This document shows, piece by piece, positions 16,703 to 24,470 of a DNA stretch of 64,000 nt; within the stretch, counting starts at the first letter, position 1; every line of letters begins with the position of its first letter. The position numbers and the translations under genes are program-made. Source of the DNA: CAADGU01 sp964581605 (GTDB lineage Bacteria; Chloroflexota; Anaerolineae; Promineifilales; Promineifilaceae). Location: contig CAZOPF010000012.1 in the NCBI GenBank assembly GCA_964581605.1, forward strand, positions 14,948 through 78,947, in the 5' to 3' direction. Under the pieces are notes generated by a model that was not told the DNA's origin, did not search any database, and saw only the letters and a program-made list of their open reading frames with translations.

Positions 16703-18247
16703 ATGGAGAACCCCATGACCAACATTGGCTTGCTGTTACCGCGACATGCAACCTATCGCCCGGAGCATCTGGCGGTGGTCTTTGAGCAGGAGCGATTGAC
16801 CTTCCGGCAGTTCAACGGCCGTGTCAACCAACTCGCCCACACCCTGCACCAACTCGGCGTGCAAAAGGGAGACAAAGTCGCCACCATTCTGCCTAACTGC
16901 CTGGAACAACTGACCGCCTATTGGGCCGTCGCTAAAACGGGGGCCGTCGTTGTCCCCCTCAGTCCCATGCTGCGCGGCGCCGGCCTCAGCCGCCTGCTCA
17001 ATGATTCCGACAGCGTGCTTGTCCTCACCGACCACGACTTCCGGCCGCACCTGGACAAAGTGCGCGGCGATTTACCGCAAGTGCGCCACTATTTACTGAC
17101 CGATGCCCACGCCCCCGGCTACCAAAACTATCACGACCTGGTAAACGCCGCCCCAGAAAGCGAACCACCACACGTCGAGATCAGCGGCGATGACCCCTAC
17201 AACATCATTTACAGCAGCGGCACTACCGGCCTGCCCAAAGGCATCGTGCATACCCACGACATTCGCGCCTGGTACTGCGCCACCTTCGCCGCCGCCTACC
17301 GCATGAACCCGGAAAGCGTGATGGCCCACGCCGGTTCGGTGGTCTTCAATGGCGCTTTTCTCACCCTCATGCCCGCCATGTTCCTGGGCGCACCTTTCAT
17401 CTTAATGAAACAATTTGACGCCGCCGCACTGGTGGAACTGATCGCCCGCGAAAAAGTAACCCATATCAAAATGGTGCCTTCGCAAATCATCGCCCTGCTG
17501 CACGCCCCTAACTTCAGCCCGGACAAATTGCAAACGCTGGAAATGCTTGGCTCCGTGGGCGCGCCGCTACACCTGGAACACAAACAAGAGTTAGCCCGGC
17601 TGCTGCCCGGCCGTTTTTATGAATTGTATGGCCTCACCGAAGGGTTTATGACCATTCTGGATAAGCTAGACTTTGAAACCAAACCCAACTCAGTGGGCAC
17701 ACCACCCCCCTTCATGGAGATGCGCATTGAACGCCCCGATGGTTCACTCTGTGCGCCGCACGAGGTGGGGGAGATTGTGGGGCGTGGCCCGATGACGATG
17801 CCCGGTTATTACAAGCGCCCAGACCTGACCGCGCAGGCCATTCACGACGGCTGGCTGCACTCCGGCGATTTAGGCTACCTGGATGAGGATGGCTTTCTCT
17901 ATCTGGTAGACCGGCAGAAGGATATGATTATTTCCGGCGGGGTGAATGTGTATCCGCGGGACATTGAGGAGATTGTGGTGCAGCACACGGCCGTGCGGGA
18001 AGCCGCCGTGTTTGGTGTGCCCGATGCCCATTGGGGAGAGACGCCGCTGGCGGCCGTCATCCTGCATGAGCCGGGCAGCATCAGCGAAGCCGAACTGCTG
18101 GCCTGGGTGAATGAGCGTGTGGAGGCCCGCTTCCAAAAACTGAGCGGCGTCGTCTTTATGACCGACTTCCCGCGCTCCACCGCCGGGAAGACGCTCAAGC
18201 GCGTCATGCGCGAACCTTATTGGGTGGAACAGGTGGCAAAGATTTGA
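16703..18247 (+). CDS. class I adenylate-forming enzyme (acyl-CoA synthetase/ligase)
   Basis: The ~514-residue protein activates a carboxylate to an acyl-adenylate and then to a CoA thioester. Visible family motifs are YSSGTTGLPKG (P-loop-like A3), YELYGLTEG (A5), GWLHSGDLGYLDEDGFLYLVDR (A7/A8 hinge), KDMIISGGVNVYPRDIEE and the catalytic C-terminal lysine in TAGKTLKR (A10). The pattern is closest to long- or medium-chain fatty acyl-CoA ligases, but the substrate cannot be read by eye. The start may be ATG 16703 or 16715; the latter has GGAG at ideal spacing. An alpha/beta hydrolase gene follows on the same strand. Confidence 0.87.
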   Translation: MENPMTNIGLLLPRHATYRPEHLAVVFEQERLTFRQFNGRVNQLAHTLHQLGVQKGDKVATILPNCLEQLTAYWAVAKTGAVVVPLSPMLRGAGLSRLLNDSDSVLVLTDHDFRPHLDKVRGDLPQVRHYLLTDAHAPGYQNYHDLVNAAPESEPPHVEISGDDPYNIIYSSGTTGLPKGIVHTHDIRAWYCATFAAAYRMNPESVMAHAGSVVFNGAFLTLMPAMFLGAPFILMKQFDAAALVELIAREKVTHIKMVPSQIIALLHAPNFSPDKLQTLEMLGSVGAPLHLEHKQELARLLPGRFYELYGLTEGFMTILDKLDFETKPNSVGTPPPFMEMRIERPDGSLCAPHEVGEIVGRGPMTMPGYYKRPDLTAQAIHDGWLHSGDLGYLDEDGFLYLVDRQKDMIISGGVNVYPRDIEEIVVQHTAVREAAVFGVPDAHWGETPLAAVILHEPGSISEAELLAWVNERVEARFQKLSGVVFMTDFPRSTAGKTLKRVMREPYWVEQVAKI

Positions 18248-18345
18248 GTGGTCAAGTGTTTACGTGTTTAAGTGTTTACGTGTTTACGTGGTCAAGTGGT
18301 CAAGTGTTTACGTGAGCACCCGGCCACTTAAACACCTGAACACGT
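18246..18345. repeat. 8-base-period array (unit gtgtttac) with inverted partner
   Basis: About eight octads (gtgtttac, gtgtttaa, gtggtcaa) are followed by a reverse-complement arm (ccacttaaacacctgaacacg). The array begins within the stop codon of the upstream gene and ends 13 bases before the next start. Confidence 0.8.
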
Positions 18346-18358
18346 TTTTTGAGGGAAC

Positions 18359-19192
18359 ATGAATATGTTTGTAAAGACGAATAGCATCCAACTCCATGTG
18401 CTGGAAAAGCCGGGCATCGAACCAACCATCCTGCTGGCGCATGGCCTCACCGCCAATGCCGCCTGCTTTGGCGCGTTGATGGCCGCTCTGCCTTACCGGG
18501 TGCTGGCGGTAGATTTGCGGGGGCGCGGCCAGAGCAGCGTCCCCGTGTCTGGCTATACCATGCCCGATCACGCCGCTGACATCATCGGCCTGCTGGACGC
18601 GCTGGAATTGGAGCGGGTGATATTGGGCGGGCATTCATTTGGCGGGTTGTTGACGGTGTACACGGCCGTGCATCACCCTCGCCGCGTGCAAAAGTGCCTG
18701 ATCATGGATGCCGGCCTCCTGCACCCCCAGGTGCGGGAACTCATCAGCCCCTCCCTGGCCCGTCTCGGCCAGACCTATCCCTCGTGGGAAAGCTACCGGG
18801 ACGCCGTGAAAGCCGTGCCGTCTTGGGGTGGGCAATGGGATGAGGCTATCGAAGCGTATTATCGCGCCGACATACGGGAATTGGGCGACGGCCGTGTCAC
18901 CCCCATCCCCCAACCCGCCGCCATTGCCGAAGCCGCCGGAAAAGGGCTGGAACACAACTGGCTGGAACTCATGGCCCGCCTGCCTCACCCCACCCTGCTA
19001 CTCAACGGCCCCGCAGGATACGGCACGCCGGGCACACCCGCCGTCATGCCCGCCGACCTGGCCGCCCAAACGGCGGCCATCATCCCCCAATGTCACCTTG
19101 TCACCATCCCCGGCAACCACATGACCATGTTATTCGGCGAAAACGCCCGCCTCATGGCCCAGGCGATTGTGGAATTTGTAGACAGCGAGTAG
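18359..19192 (+). CDS. alpha/beta-fold hydrolase
   Basis: The 277-residue protein has the canonical order of the fold: oxyanion region LLAHGLTANAACF, strand VLAVDLRGRGQSS, nucleophile elbow GGHSFGG (Ser near residue 93) and the C-terminal catalytic histidine in IPGNHMTM. The acidic residue is likely in the LLLNGPAG region or the loop after it. It may be an esterase, lactonase or thioesterase. Proximity to the acyl-CoA synthetase suggests work on the same acyl compounds, but this is only inference. GAGGG precedes the ATG. Confidence 0.82.
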   Translation: MNMFVKTNSIQLHVLEKPGIEPTILLAHGLTANAACFGALMAALPYRVLAVDLRGRGQSSVPVSGYTMPDHAADIIGLLDALELERVILGGHSFGGLLTVYTAVHHPRRVQKCLIMDAGLLHPQVRELISPSLARLGQTYPSWESYRDAVKAVPSWGGQWDEAIEAYYRADIRELGDGRVTPIPQPAAIAEAAGKGLEHNWLELMARLPHPTLLLNGPAGYGTPGTPAVMPADLAAQTAAIIPQCHLVTIPGNHMTMLFGENARLMAQAIVEFVDSE

Positions 19193-19236
19193 GGGTGAGA
19201 TGGCGAGGCTACCCATGATTTTCGCGCCGCCCTTCC

Positions 19237-20961
19237 CTACGATACTGTACGGTGTTTGAACTGGCCGTTTACCAGGGTGGCGTCAATGGTAATGTCTGGT
19301 AATTCATCGGGGGGTGTGGTGAAGGGGTCACGGCCGTACACTGTCAAATCTGCCAGCTTACCCGGCTCTATCGAACCAAACCGGTCAGCCTGCCCACTGG
19401 TCAGGGCAGCGGCCGTTGTGAAAGCGTAGATGGTTTCGTGCATGGTCAACTTTTGCTCCGGAAACCAGCCATCGGGGCCAGGTGAACCATCAACGCGGCG
19501 ACGGGTGACGGCCGCATGGATACCTGGCAGTGGATCAATCTTCTCTATCGGCGCGTCCGAGCCGAAGACGACCAGCGCACCACTGTTTAGCATAGTGCGC
19601 CAGGCGTAGCTGTGGCGGGCGCGAGCACCCCAGTGTGCGTCAGCCATTTCCATATCCGAGGTGGCGTGGGTGGGCTGCATGGAAGCAATGATGCCCAACT
19701 GCGCCAGCCGATGCTGGTCAGCAGGGTGGATGATTTGCACATGTTCGATGCGGTGACACAATAAAGCAGGGGGGCGGAGGGGAGAAGGAGCGGAGGAGAA
19801 TTTATCCCTGCTCCCCTGCTCCCCTGCCCTCCTGCTCCTCCGCTCCTCCGCACGGACGGCTTCAAACACATCCAGCACGTCGTGATTGGCGCGATCGCCG
19901 ATAGCGTGGATGGTGACGCTGAGGCCGGCCGCGCTGGCCGTGCTGACTTTCTCCATCATCTCTTCTTTGTCCGTGACAACGATGCCAAAATTATCGGGGT
20001 CGTTTTCATAGGGTTGCAGCATGGCGGCCGTGCGTGGGCCGAGCGCGCCATCAGCAAAAATTTTGATGCTGCCAATACGGAGCCACTCATCGCCAAAACC
20101 GGAGCGCAGCCCTACACCAATGGCGTGTTCCAGCCGATAAACGGGCACGTTTTTGACGATGCGTAAGCCCAGTTCGCCCTGTTCGCGGAGCATTTGGAGA
20201 GCGAGGAAACAGTCACGGCCGTCAAAATCATGGATACCTGTCAACCCCACCTGCCAGCAATATGCCTGCGCTGTTTGCATGGCGGCCGCGATCTGGGCGG
20301 GCGTTTCACGGGGGATGTGTTGCGCTACCAGATTCATGGCGTCTTCAAAGAGTATGCCGGTGGCCTGCCCGGCCGCGTCACGTTGAATCTGGCCGCCGGG
20401 TGGGTCAGGCGTGTGGTCATCAATACCCGCCAGTCGCAAGGCGTGGCTGTTGACCCAGGCGGCGTGGCCCGATTTGTCACGCAGGCAAACGGGGCGGTTG
20501 GGCACAATGGAATCCAGGTCGGCGGCGGTGGGGAAGGCGTGGGTGGGCCAGTCGTCTATGCGCCAGCCTCTGCCTTGTAACCAGTTATCGGTAGGTCGTA
20601 GGGGCGAGGCAGATGGGGAAAAACCCGTTTTGCCAGAGTAATTGTCTCCCGTCTGCCTCGCCCGTACCGTCTGTTGGATGCGGGTAAGGGCTTCATCGAG
20701 GGAGTGGCAGCCGTCCAGGTTGACAAGTTGTAGGCTGAGGGCGAAGTGTTGGAAGTGAACGTGAGCGTCTACCAGGCCAGGGGTAAGGGCACGGCCGTGC
20801 AAATCCACCCATTCCCCGCCCTGGCCTAACAGGGCACGCATCTCGTCGTCGTCGCCGACGGCAAGAATGTGATGGTGGCGGATGGCGACGGCCGTGGCCT
20901 GCGGCTGGTGTGGGTTCATGGTGTGGATACGGCCGTTGGTGAGGACAAGTGTAGCGGACAT
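19237..20961 (-). CDS. YtcJ-like amidohydrolase with two repeat-derived insertions
   Basis: The 574-residue metal-dependent hydrolase has the N-terminal VLTNGRIHTMNP strand, the metal motif GLVDAHVHF, SIKIFADGALGPRTA (carboxylated lysine region), TIHAIGDRAN (metal histidine) and a C-terminal GSIEPGKLADLTV. This matches the YtcJ/amidohydrolase-3 family. The substrate is unknown. Two stretches (about residues 94-124 and 371-399) break the family pattern. Each is coded by a hairpin-forming repeat kept in frame (see 19766-19850 and 20597-20669). Confidence 0.85.
   Translation of the reverse strand: MSATLVLTNGRIHTMNPHQPQATAVAIRHHHILAVGDDDEMRALLGQGGEWVDLHGRALTPGLVDAHVHFQHFALSLQLVNLDGCHSLDEALTRIQQTVRARQTGDNYSGKTGFSPSASPLRPTDNWLQGRGWRIDDWPTHAFPTAADLDSIVPNRPVCLRDKSGHAAWVNSHALRLAGIDDHTPDPPGGQIQRDAAGQATGILFEDAMNLVAQHIPRETPAQIAAAMQTAQAYCWQVGLTGIHDFDGRDCFLALQMLREQGELGLRIVKNVPVYRLEHAIGVGLRSGFGDEWLRIGSIKIFADGALGPRTAAMLQPYENDPDNFGIVVTDKEEMMEKVSTASAAGLSVTIHAIGDRANHDVLDVFEAVRAEERRSRRAGEQGSRDKFSSAPSPLRPPALLCHRIEHVQIIHPADQHRLAQLGIIASMQPTHATSDMEMADAHWGARARHSYAWRTMLNSGALVVFGSDAPIEKIDPLPGIHAAVTRRRVDGSPGPDGWFPEQKLTMHETIYAFTTAAALTSGQADRFGSIEPGKLADLTVYGRDPFTTPPDELPDITIDATLVNGQFKHRTVS
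19766..19850. repeat. 8-base-period hairpin array inside the amidohydrolase gene
   Basis: Octads such as tgctcccc, tgctcctc and cgctcctc (19807-19850) face a purine-rich inverted arm (19770-19797, ggggcggaggggag). On the minus strand they encode a charged Arg/Ser/Pro-rich insert of about 28 residues, in frame with the enzyme. Confidence 0.75.
20597..20669. repeat. inverted repeat inside the amidohydrolase gene
   Basis: Arms at 20597-20618 and 20648-20669 pair almost completely (gtaggggcgaggcag against ctgcctcgcccgtac). The element is in frame and encodes part of a Ser/Pro/Gly-rich insert. Its arm resembles the arm of the element at 63670-63867. Confidence 0.65.
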
Positions 20962-21133
20962 AGGGGTCTCCTTAAACAGTGCGCAGTAAGCAGCATTGGT
21001 ATAAGTTTAGCGTGATCACGGCCGTTGCCTATGATCACTTCACAACAATCATTGCTGTAAGACAAATTGGCTATACCTTGTTATCTATTGTTTGCCTGAC
21101 AATACATCAGTCGTCAACAAATAAGGAGCAATC

Positions 21134-22573
21134 ATGTTTCGATTACAGCGATATTTTACCATTACCAGTCTGGTTGCTTTTATCCTGATTGCTGTTTTGT
21201 TGGGATACTTTTTTCGTGTTCAGGCCGTAGCTGACCTGCTGGCAGCCAGTGAAAGCAAAAACGTCGCCCTCACCCAAGCCTTCTCCAACTTCCTCTGGCC
21301 CCAGTTTGCTTCCTTTGTGGCCGAAGCAGGCACAATGGAGACCGAAGAGCTGCAAAACCACCCGCGCACCCAGGAATTGTATGATTATATCCAGGCGCAA
21401 ATGGATGGGCTGTCAGTGGTGAAAATCAAGGTGTATGACCTGAATGGGTTGACTGTCTTTTCCACCGAGAGAGCGCAGATTGGGCAAAACAAGTTAGACA
21501 ATGCCGGTTATCTTTCGGCGCGGGATGGAGTGGTTGCCAGCGAACTCACATTCCGTGATACGTTTAGCGCGTTTGAGCAAACCATCGAAAACCGCAATGT
21601 TTTTTCCAGCTATGTGCCCATTTATGGCCCAGATGGTCAGATTGAAGGGGTGTTTGAGGTGTATGATGACGTGACGCCGCTGGTGCAGCAGCTTGACCAA
21701 ACTCAGCGCACCATCATGATCGGTGTTGCTTTAATCCTGGCCGGTTTATATCTGATCCTGTTTTTTATTGTGCGCCGGGCGGATGGCATTATTCGCCAGC
21801 AGTATAACGATTTGCAGGCCAGTGAAGTGGCAATCCGGCAGGCACGCGATGAGGCGTTGGCGGCGTCACAATTTAAGAGCAAGCTGCTGGCAAATGTGAG
21901 CCATGATATGCGGACGCCACTGAATGCCATTATGGGGTATACGGAGATGTTGGAAGAGGGGGTGTATGGCAATATTACGGCGGAGCAGCGGAAAGCAACC
22001 AATGAGGTTTTACGCAGTACCGGGGTGTTGGCGGAATTTGTCAGCAATTTGTTAGACCGGGCGCAGTTAGAATCGGGCAAAGTGAAATTGGAGCTACGGC
22101 CGTTGGCGCTGCGCGAATTTATGGCAGAAATCCAGCCCCAGGTGGAAGTATTGGCGACCATGAAGGGTTTGTCACTTCGTTGTGGTTTAACAGATGATGT
22201 GCCGCCCATAATATTGGGCGACCGCTACTGGCTGCGCCAGATTATGCTGAACCTGGCCAGCAACGCGGTGAAATTTACCGAGACGGGAGTGGTGGAACTG
22301 CTGGTTTTCCGGCAAAATGGGCAGTGGGGGTACCAGGTATCTGACACAGGCCCTGGTATTCCGGCTGAGGCGCAAGCGGTTATTTTTGAGGCGTTTGAAA
22401 AGTTGGGCAACGGGCATATTGGCGGCGGCCAGGGCGTGGGGCTGGGGTTGTCTATTGTGCGTGAATTGGTGGCTTTGATGGATGGTGAGGTTAAGTTGGA
22501 GAGTGTGGAGGGACAGGGCAGCACGTTTACAGTGATGCTGCCGCTGCTTTTGCCAGAGGAGGGTGATAGATGA
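21134..22573 (+). CDS. membrane sensor histidine kinase
   Basis: The 479-residue kinase has a first helix at about 8-30, an extracytoplasmic sensor (about 31-195) and a second helix (about 196-215). A short coiled coil leads to HisKA with phosphoacceptor H257 in VSHDMRTPLNAIMGYTEML, and an HATPase_c domain follows (NLASNAVKF, DTGPGIP, GVGLGLSIV). AAGGAG lies well placed before the ATG. Its stop overlaps the start of a receiver-only response regulator (ATGA), so the two are translationally coupled and very likely partners. Confidence 0.9.
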   Translation: MFRLQRYFTITSLVAFILIAVLLGYFFRVQAVADLLAASESKNVALTQAFSNFLWPQFASFVAEAGTMETEELQNHPRTQELYDYIQAQMDGLSVVKIKVYDLNGLTVFSTERAQIGQNKLDNAGYLSARDGVVASELTFRDTFSAFEQTIENRNVFSSYVPIYGPDGQIEGVFEVYDDVTPLVQQLDQTQRTIMIGVALILAGLYLILFFIVRRADGIIRQQYNDLQASEVAIRQARDEALAASQFKSKLLANVSHDMRTPLNAIMGYTEMLEEGVYGNITAEQRKATNEVLRSTGVLAEFVSNLLDRAQLESGKVKLELRPLALREFMAEIQPQVEVLATMKGLSLRCGLTDDVPPIILGDRYWLRQIMLNLASNAVKFTETGVVELLVFRQNGQWGYQVSDTGPGIPAEAQAVIFEAFEKLGNGHIGGGQGVGLGLSIVRELVALMDGEVKLESVEGQGSTFTVMLPLLLPEEGDR

Positions 22574-22935
22574 GTCGGTTACTGGCAATGGTGATTGAAG
22601 ATGACCGTTCGGTTGCCACTGTGTATACGGAGGCGTTACGGGTGGCGGGGTATGAGCCGGAGGTGGTTGGCAACGGCCGTATGGCCATGAACCGGATGCG
22701 CGAGGTAACGCCCTTACTGGTCTTGTTGGATTTACATTTACCTGAGGTGGATGGAGAGGAAATCCTGGCTTATATTCGGTCCGAGGATAGGCTGGCCGCG
22801 ACACATGTCTTTCTGGTGACGGCCGATCACCTGTTGGCGGAACAGCTACGAGAACAAGCCCATGTGGTGTTGCTCAAACCAGTCAGTTTTACGCAGCTGC
22901 GGGACATAGCGTCGCGTTTTCGCCCCGCCATGTAG
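22570..22935 (+). CDS. single-domain response regulator (receiver only)
   Basis: The 121-residue CheY-like receiver has the acidic pair E10/D11, the phosphoacceptor D54 in LLDLHLPEVDG, a Thr at 84 and the conserved K103 in LLKPVS. It has no output domain, so it must act by protein contact or pass phosphate on. It overlaps the upstream kinase gene by four bases. Confidence 0.9.
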   Translation: MSRLLAMVIEDDRSVATVYTEALRVAGYEPEVVGNGRMAMNRMREVTPLLVLLDLHLPEVDGEEILAYIRSEDRLAATHVFLVTADHLLAEQLREQAHVVLLKPVSFTQLRDIASRFRPAM

Positions 22936-23230
22936 TTTGTGTGTGGGCATCTGCCACCATGGCCGCTGTTGATTGAGGGGGGATGATTTGACGGTGGCGC
23001 ATCTGGAAAGCATGCGCCAGAGTATTGTCGTCAGATTTTTGCGGCCGTTCCAATCGCTTTTTGTTATGGGCATCTAATGAGTCATTCAGGGCGATGATTT
23101 CCAGTGGCATTTGCCCGCCCAGGCGTGTGCCCAATGTCACAAACGGCACAAACGCGGTGTTTAGAGGGGTGGATTTGTTCGTGGCAGGCAATTTACCGCC
23201 TACGACAAACCAATATCAAAAGGAGAACCC

Positions 23231-24394
23231 ATGAAACGAAATCGAAAACTGTTCATTATTCTGGTTGTGCTGCTCATTCTGGCGAGCACGGCCGTCGCTG
23301 CCATCGCTTTGCAGCCTTCCGCCCGTGACCTGTTGGTGGAAGCGGCCGAACTGACCGAAACCGTCACCAATGGACACGCCATTGCCGCATTTGAATTTGA
23401 CGCACAAGGGGAGCAGGGCAGTGGCACAGTGGAAGTATGGGGCAAATTGGGCATGGGGCCAAATGGAGAACCTGCCTTCCGTGCCCAGGTGCTGGATGCT
23501 AGTTTGGGTGAATTTGTGGGGGTAACGGCCGTGACCGATGGCTACACCTTCTGGCTCTACCACCCACAGCAAAACAAAGTCCTCACCGGCACCAGTGACG
23601 AACTGGCTATCTTGCTGGCCGATTATATGGAAGGCAAGGAATTTGAGGTCCCCGACCACGACATTAACGAAGAGGAAATCCCGCAAACGGCCGCTGAAGC
23701 CGTAGACAAACTGCTCACCTATTTCACGGCCGAACGCCAGGGTTATGTTAACTTAAACGGCTCTCGCGCTATCGCCTTGCGCCTCATCCCCATCCCCGAA
23801 CAAATGCCGGCCGAGGTGAAAATGGCCGGCGGTTATGTCAACCTATGGCTGCGCCCGGATGATCGCGCTCTGTGGGGGGCCGAACTGGCCGAAAGCAGCA
23901 CAGGCTATGGCAAAATCACCGCCACTACCCTGGAAATCAACCAGGGTGTAGACGATTCCCTCTTTACTTTTGCCATCCCCGAAGGGGCAGAAGTGATTCA
24001 GGTGGCTGACCTGGAATTGCCGGAAAAAGAGCCGGTATCGCTGGAAGAAGCGGCCGCAGCAGCCGATATGGTGCTGCTCACGCCCACTGTTTTGCCGGAT
24101 AACGCAACCTTGGTGGATACGGCCGTCCTGCGTGGCGTCGTTGTGCAGCAATACAGCCTGCCGGGTGGCGCCGGTTTTACCGTTTCACAGGGCCAGGCGA
24201 CCGATAGTTTTACACCGGCGGATGCGGCAGGCACGGCCGTAACCGTGCGCGGCGTTCCCGGCATGGTTTATGCCCAACCCGAAACCGAATCTGCCCGCAC
24301 CCTGCTCACCTGGACGGAAGGCGACATTCAATTTTGGATCGGCGGCGACCTGACGGCCGAACAGGCCATGGCCATAGCTGAATCGTTACAATAA
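23231..24394 (+). CDS. exported LolA-like / DUF4367-like protein
   Basis: The 387-residue product has an N-terminal signal or anchor helix (about 7-27). A region resembling outer-membrane lipoprotein-sorting (LolA-like) or sigma-factor-regulator folds follows (QGEQGSGTVEVWGK, VTDGYTFWLYHPQQNKV). The C-terminal ~100 residues resemble DUF4367 (VVQQYSLPGGAGFTVSQG). The MacB-like transporter gene starts 76 bases downstream, so I infer an envelope accessory protein working with that transporter. AAGGAG precedes the ATG. Confidence 0.65.
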   Translation: MKRNRKLFIILVVLLILASTAVAAIALQPSARDLLVEAAELTETVTNGHAIAAFEFDAQGEQGSGTVEVWGKLGMGPNGEPAFRAQVLDASLGEFVGVTAVTDGYTFWLYHPQQNKVLTGTSDELAILLADYMEGKEFEVPDHDINEEEIPQTAAEAVDKLLTYFTAERQGYVNLNGSRAIALRLIPIPEQMPAEVKMAGGYVNLWLRPDDRALWGAELAESSTGYGKITATTLEINQGVDDSLFTFAIPEGAEVIQVADLELPEKEPVSLEEAAAAADMVLLTPTVLPDNATLVDTAVLRGVVVQQYSLPGGAGFTVSQGQATDSFTPADAAGTAVTVRGVPGMVYAQPETESARTLLTWTEGDIQFWIGGDLTAEQAMAIAESLQ

Positions 24395-24396
24395 AT

Positions 24397-24461
24397 TCGT
24401 GACTCGTAATTCGTAACCTGTAATCCGTAATCGAGTCACGGATTATGGGTTACGGATCACG
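24397..24461. repeat. 7-base-period array with inverted partner (unit cgtaatc)
   Basis: Five heptads (cgtgact, cgtaatt, cgtaacc, tgtaatc, cgtaatc) are followed by the reverse-complement arm (gattatgggttacggatcacg). It lies between two codirectional genes and stops ten bases before the next ATG. Confidence 0.8.
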
Positions 24462-24470
24462 CCCGACCCC

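Noticed and set aside
18246..18345. CRISPR array.
   Set aside because: Units are eight bases, degenerate and without spacers, so it is a short-period array and not a CRISPR.
22936..23230. A 100-codon minus-strand frame between the response regulator and the LolA-like gene.
   Set aside because: It overlaps the end of the regulator gene, has no ribosome binding site and no recognisable motif. The 295-base gap is left without a gene.
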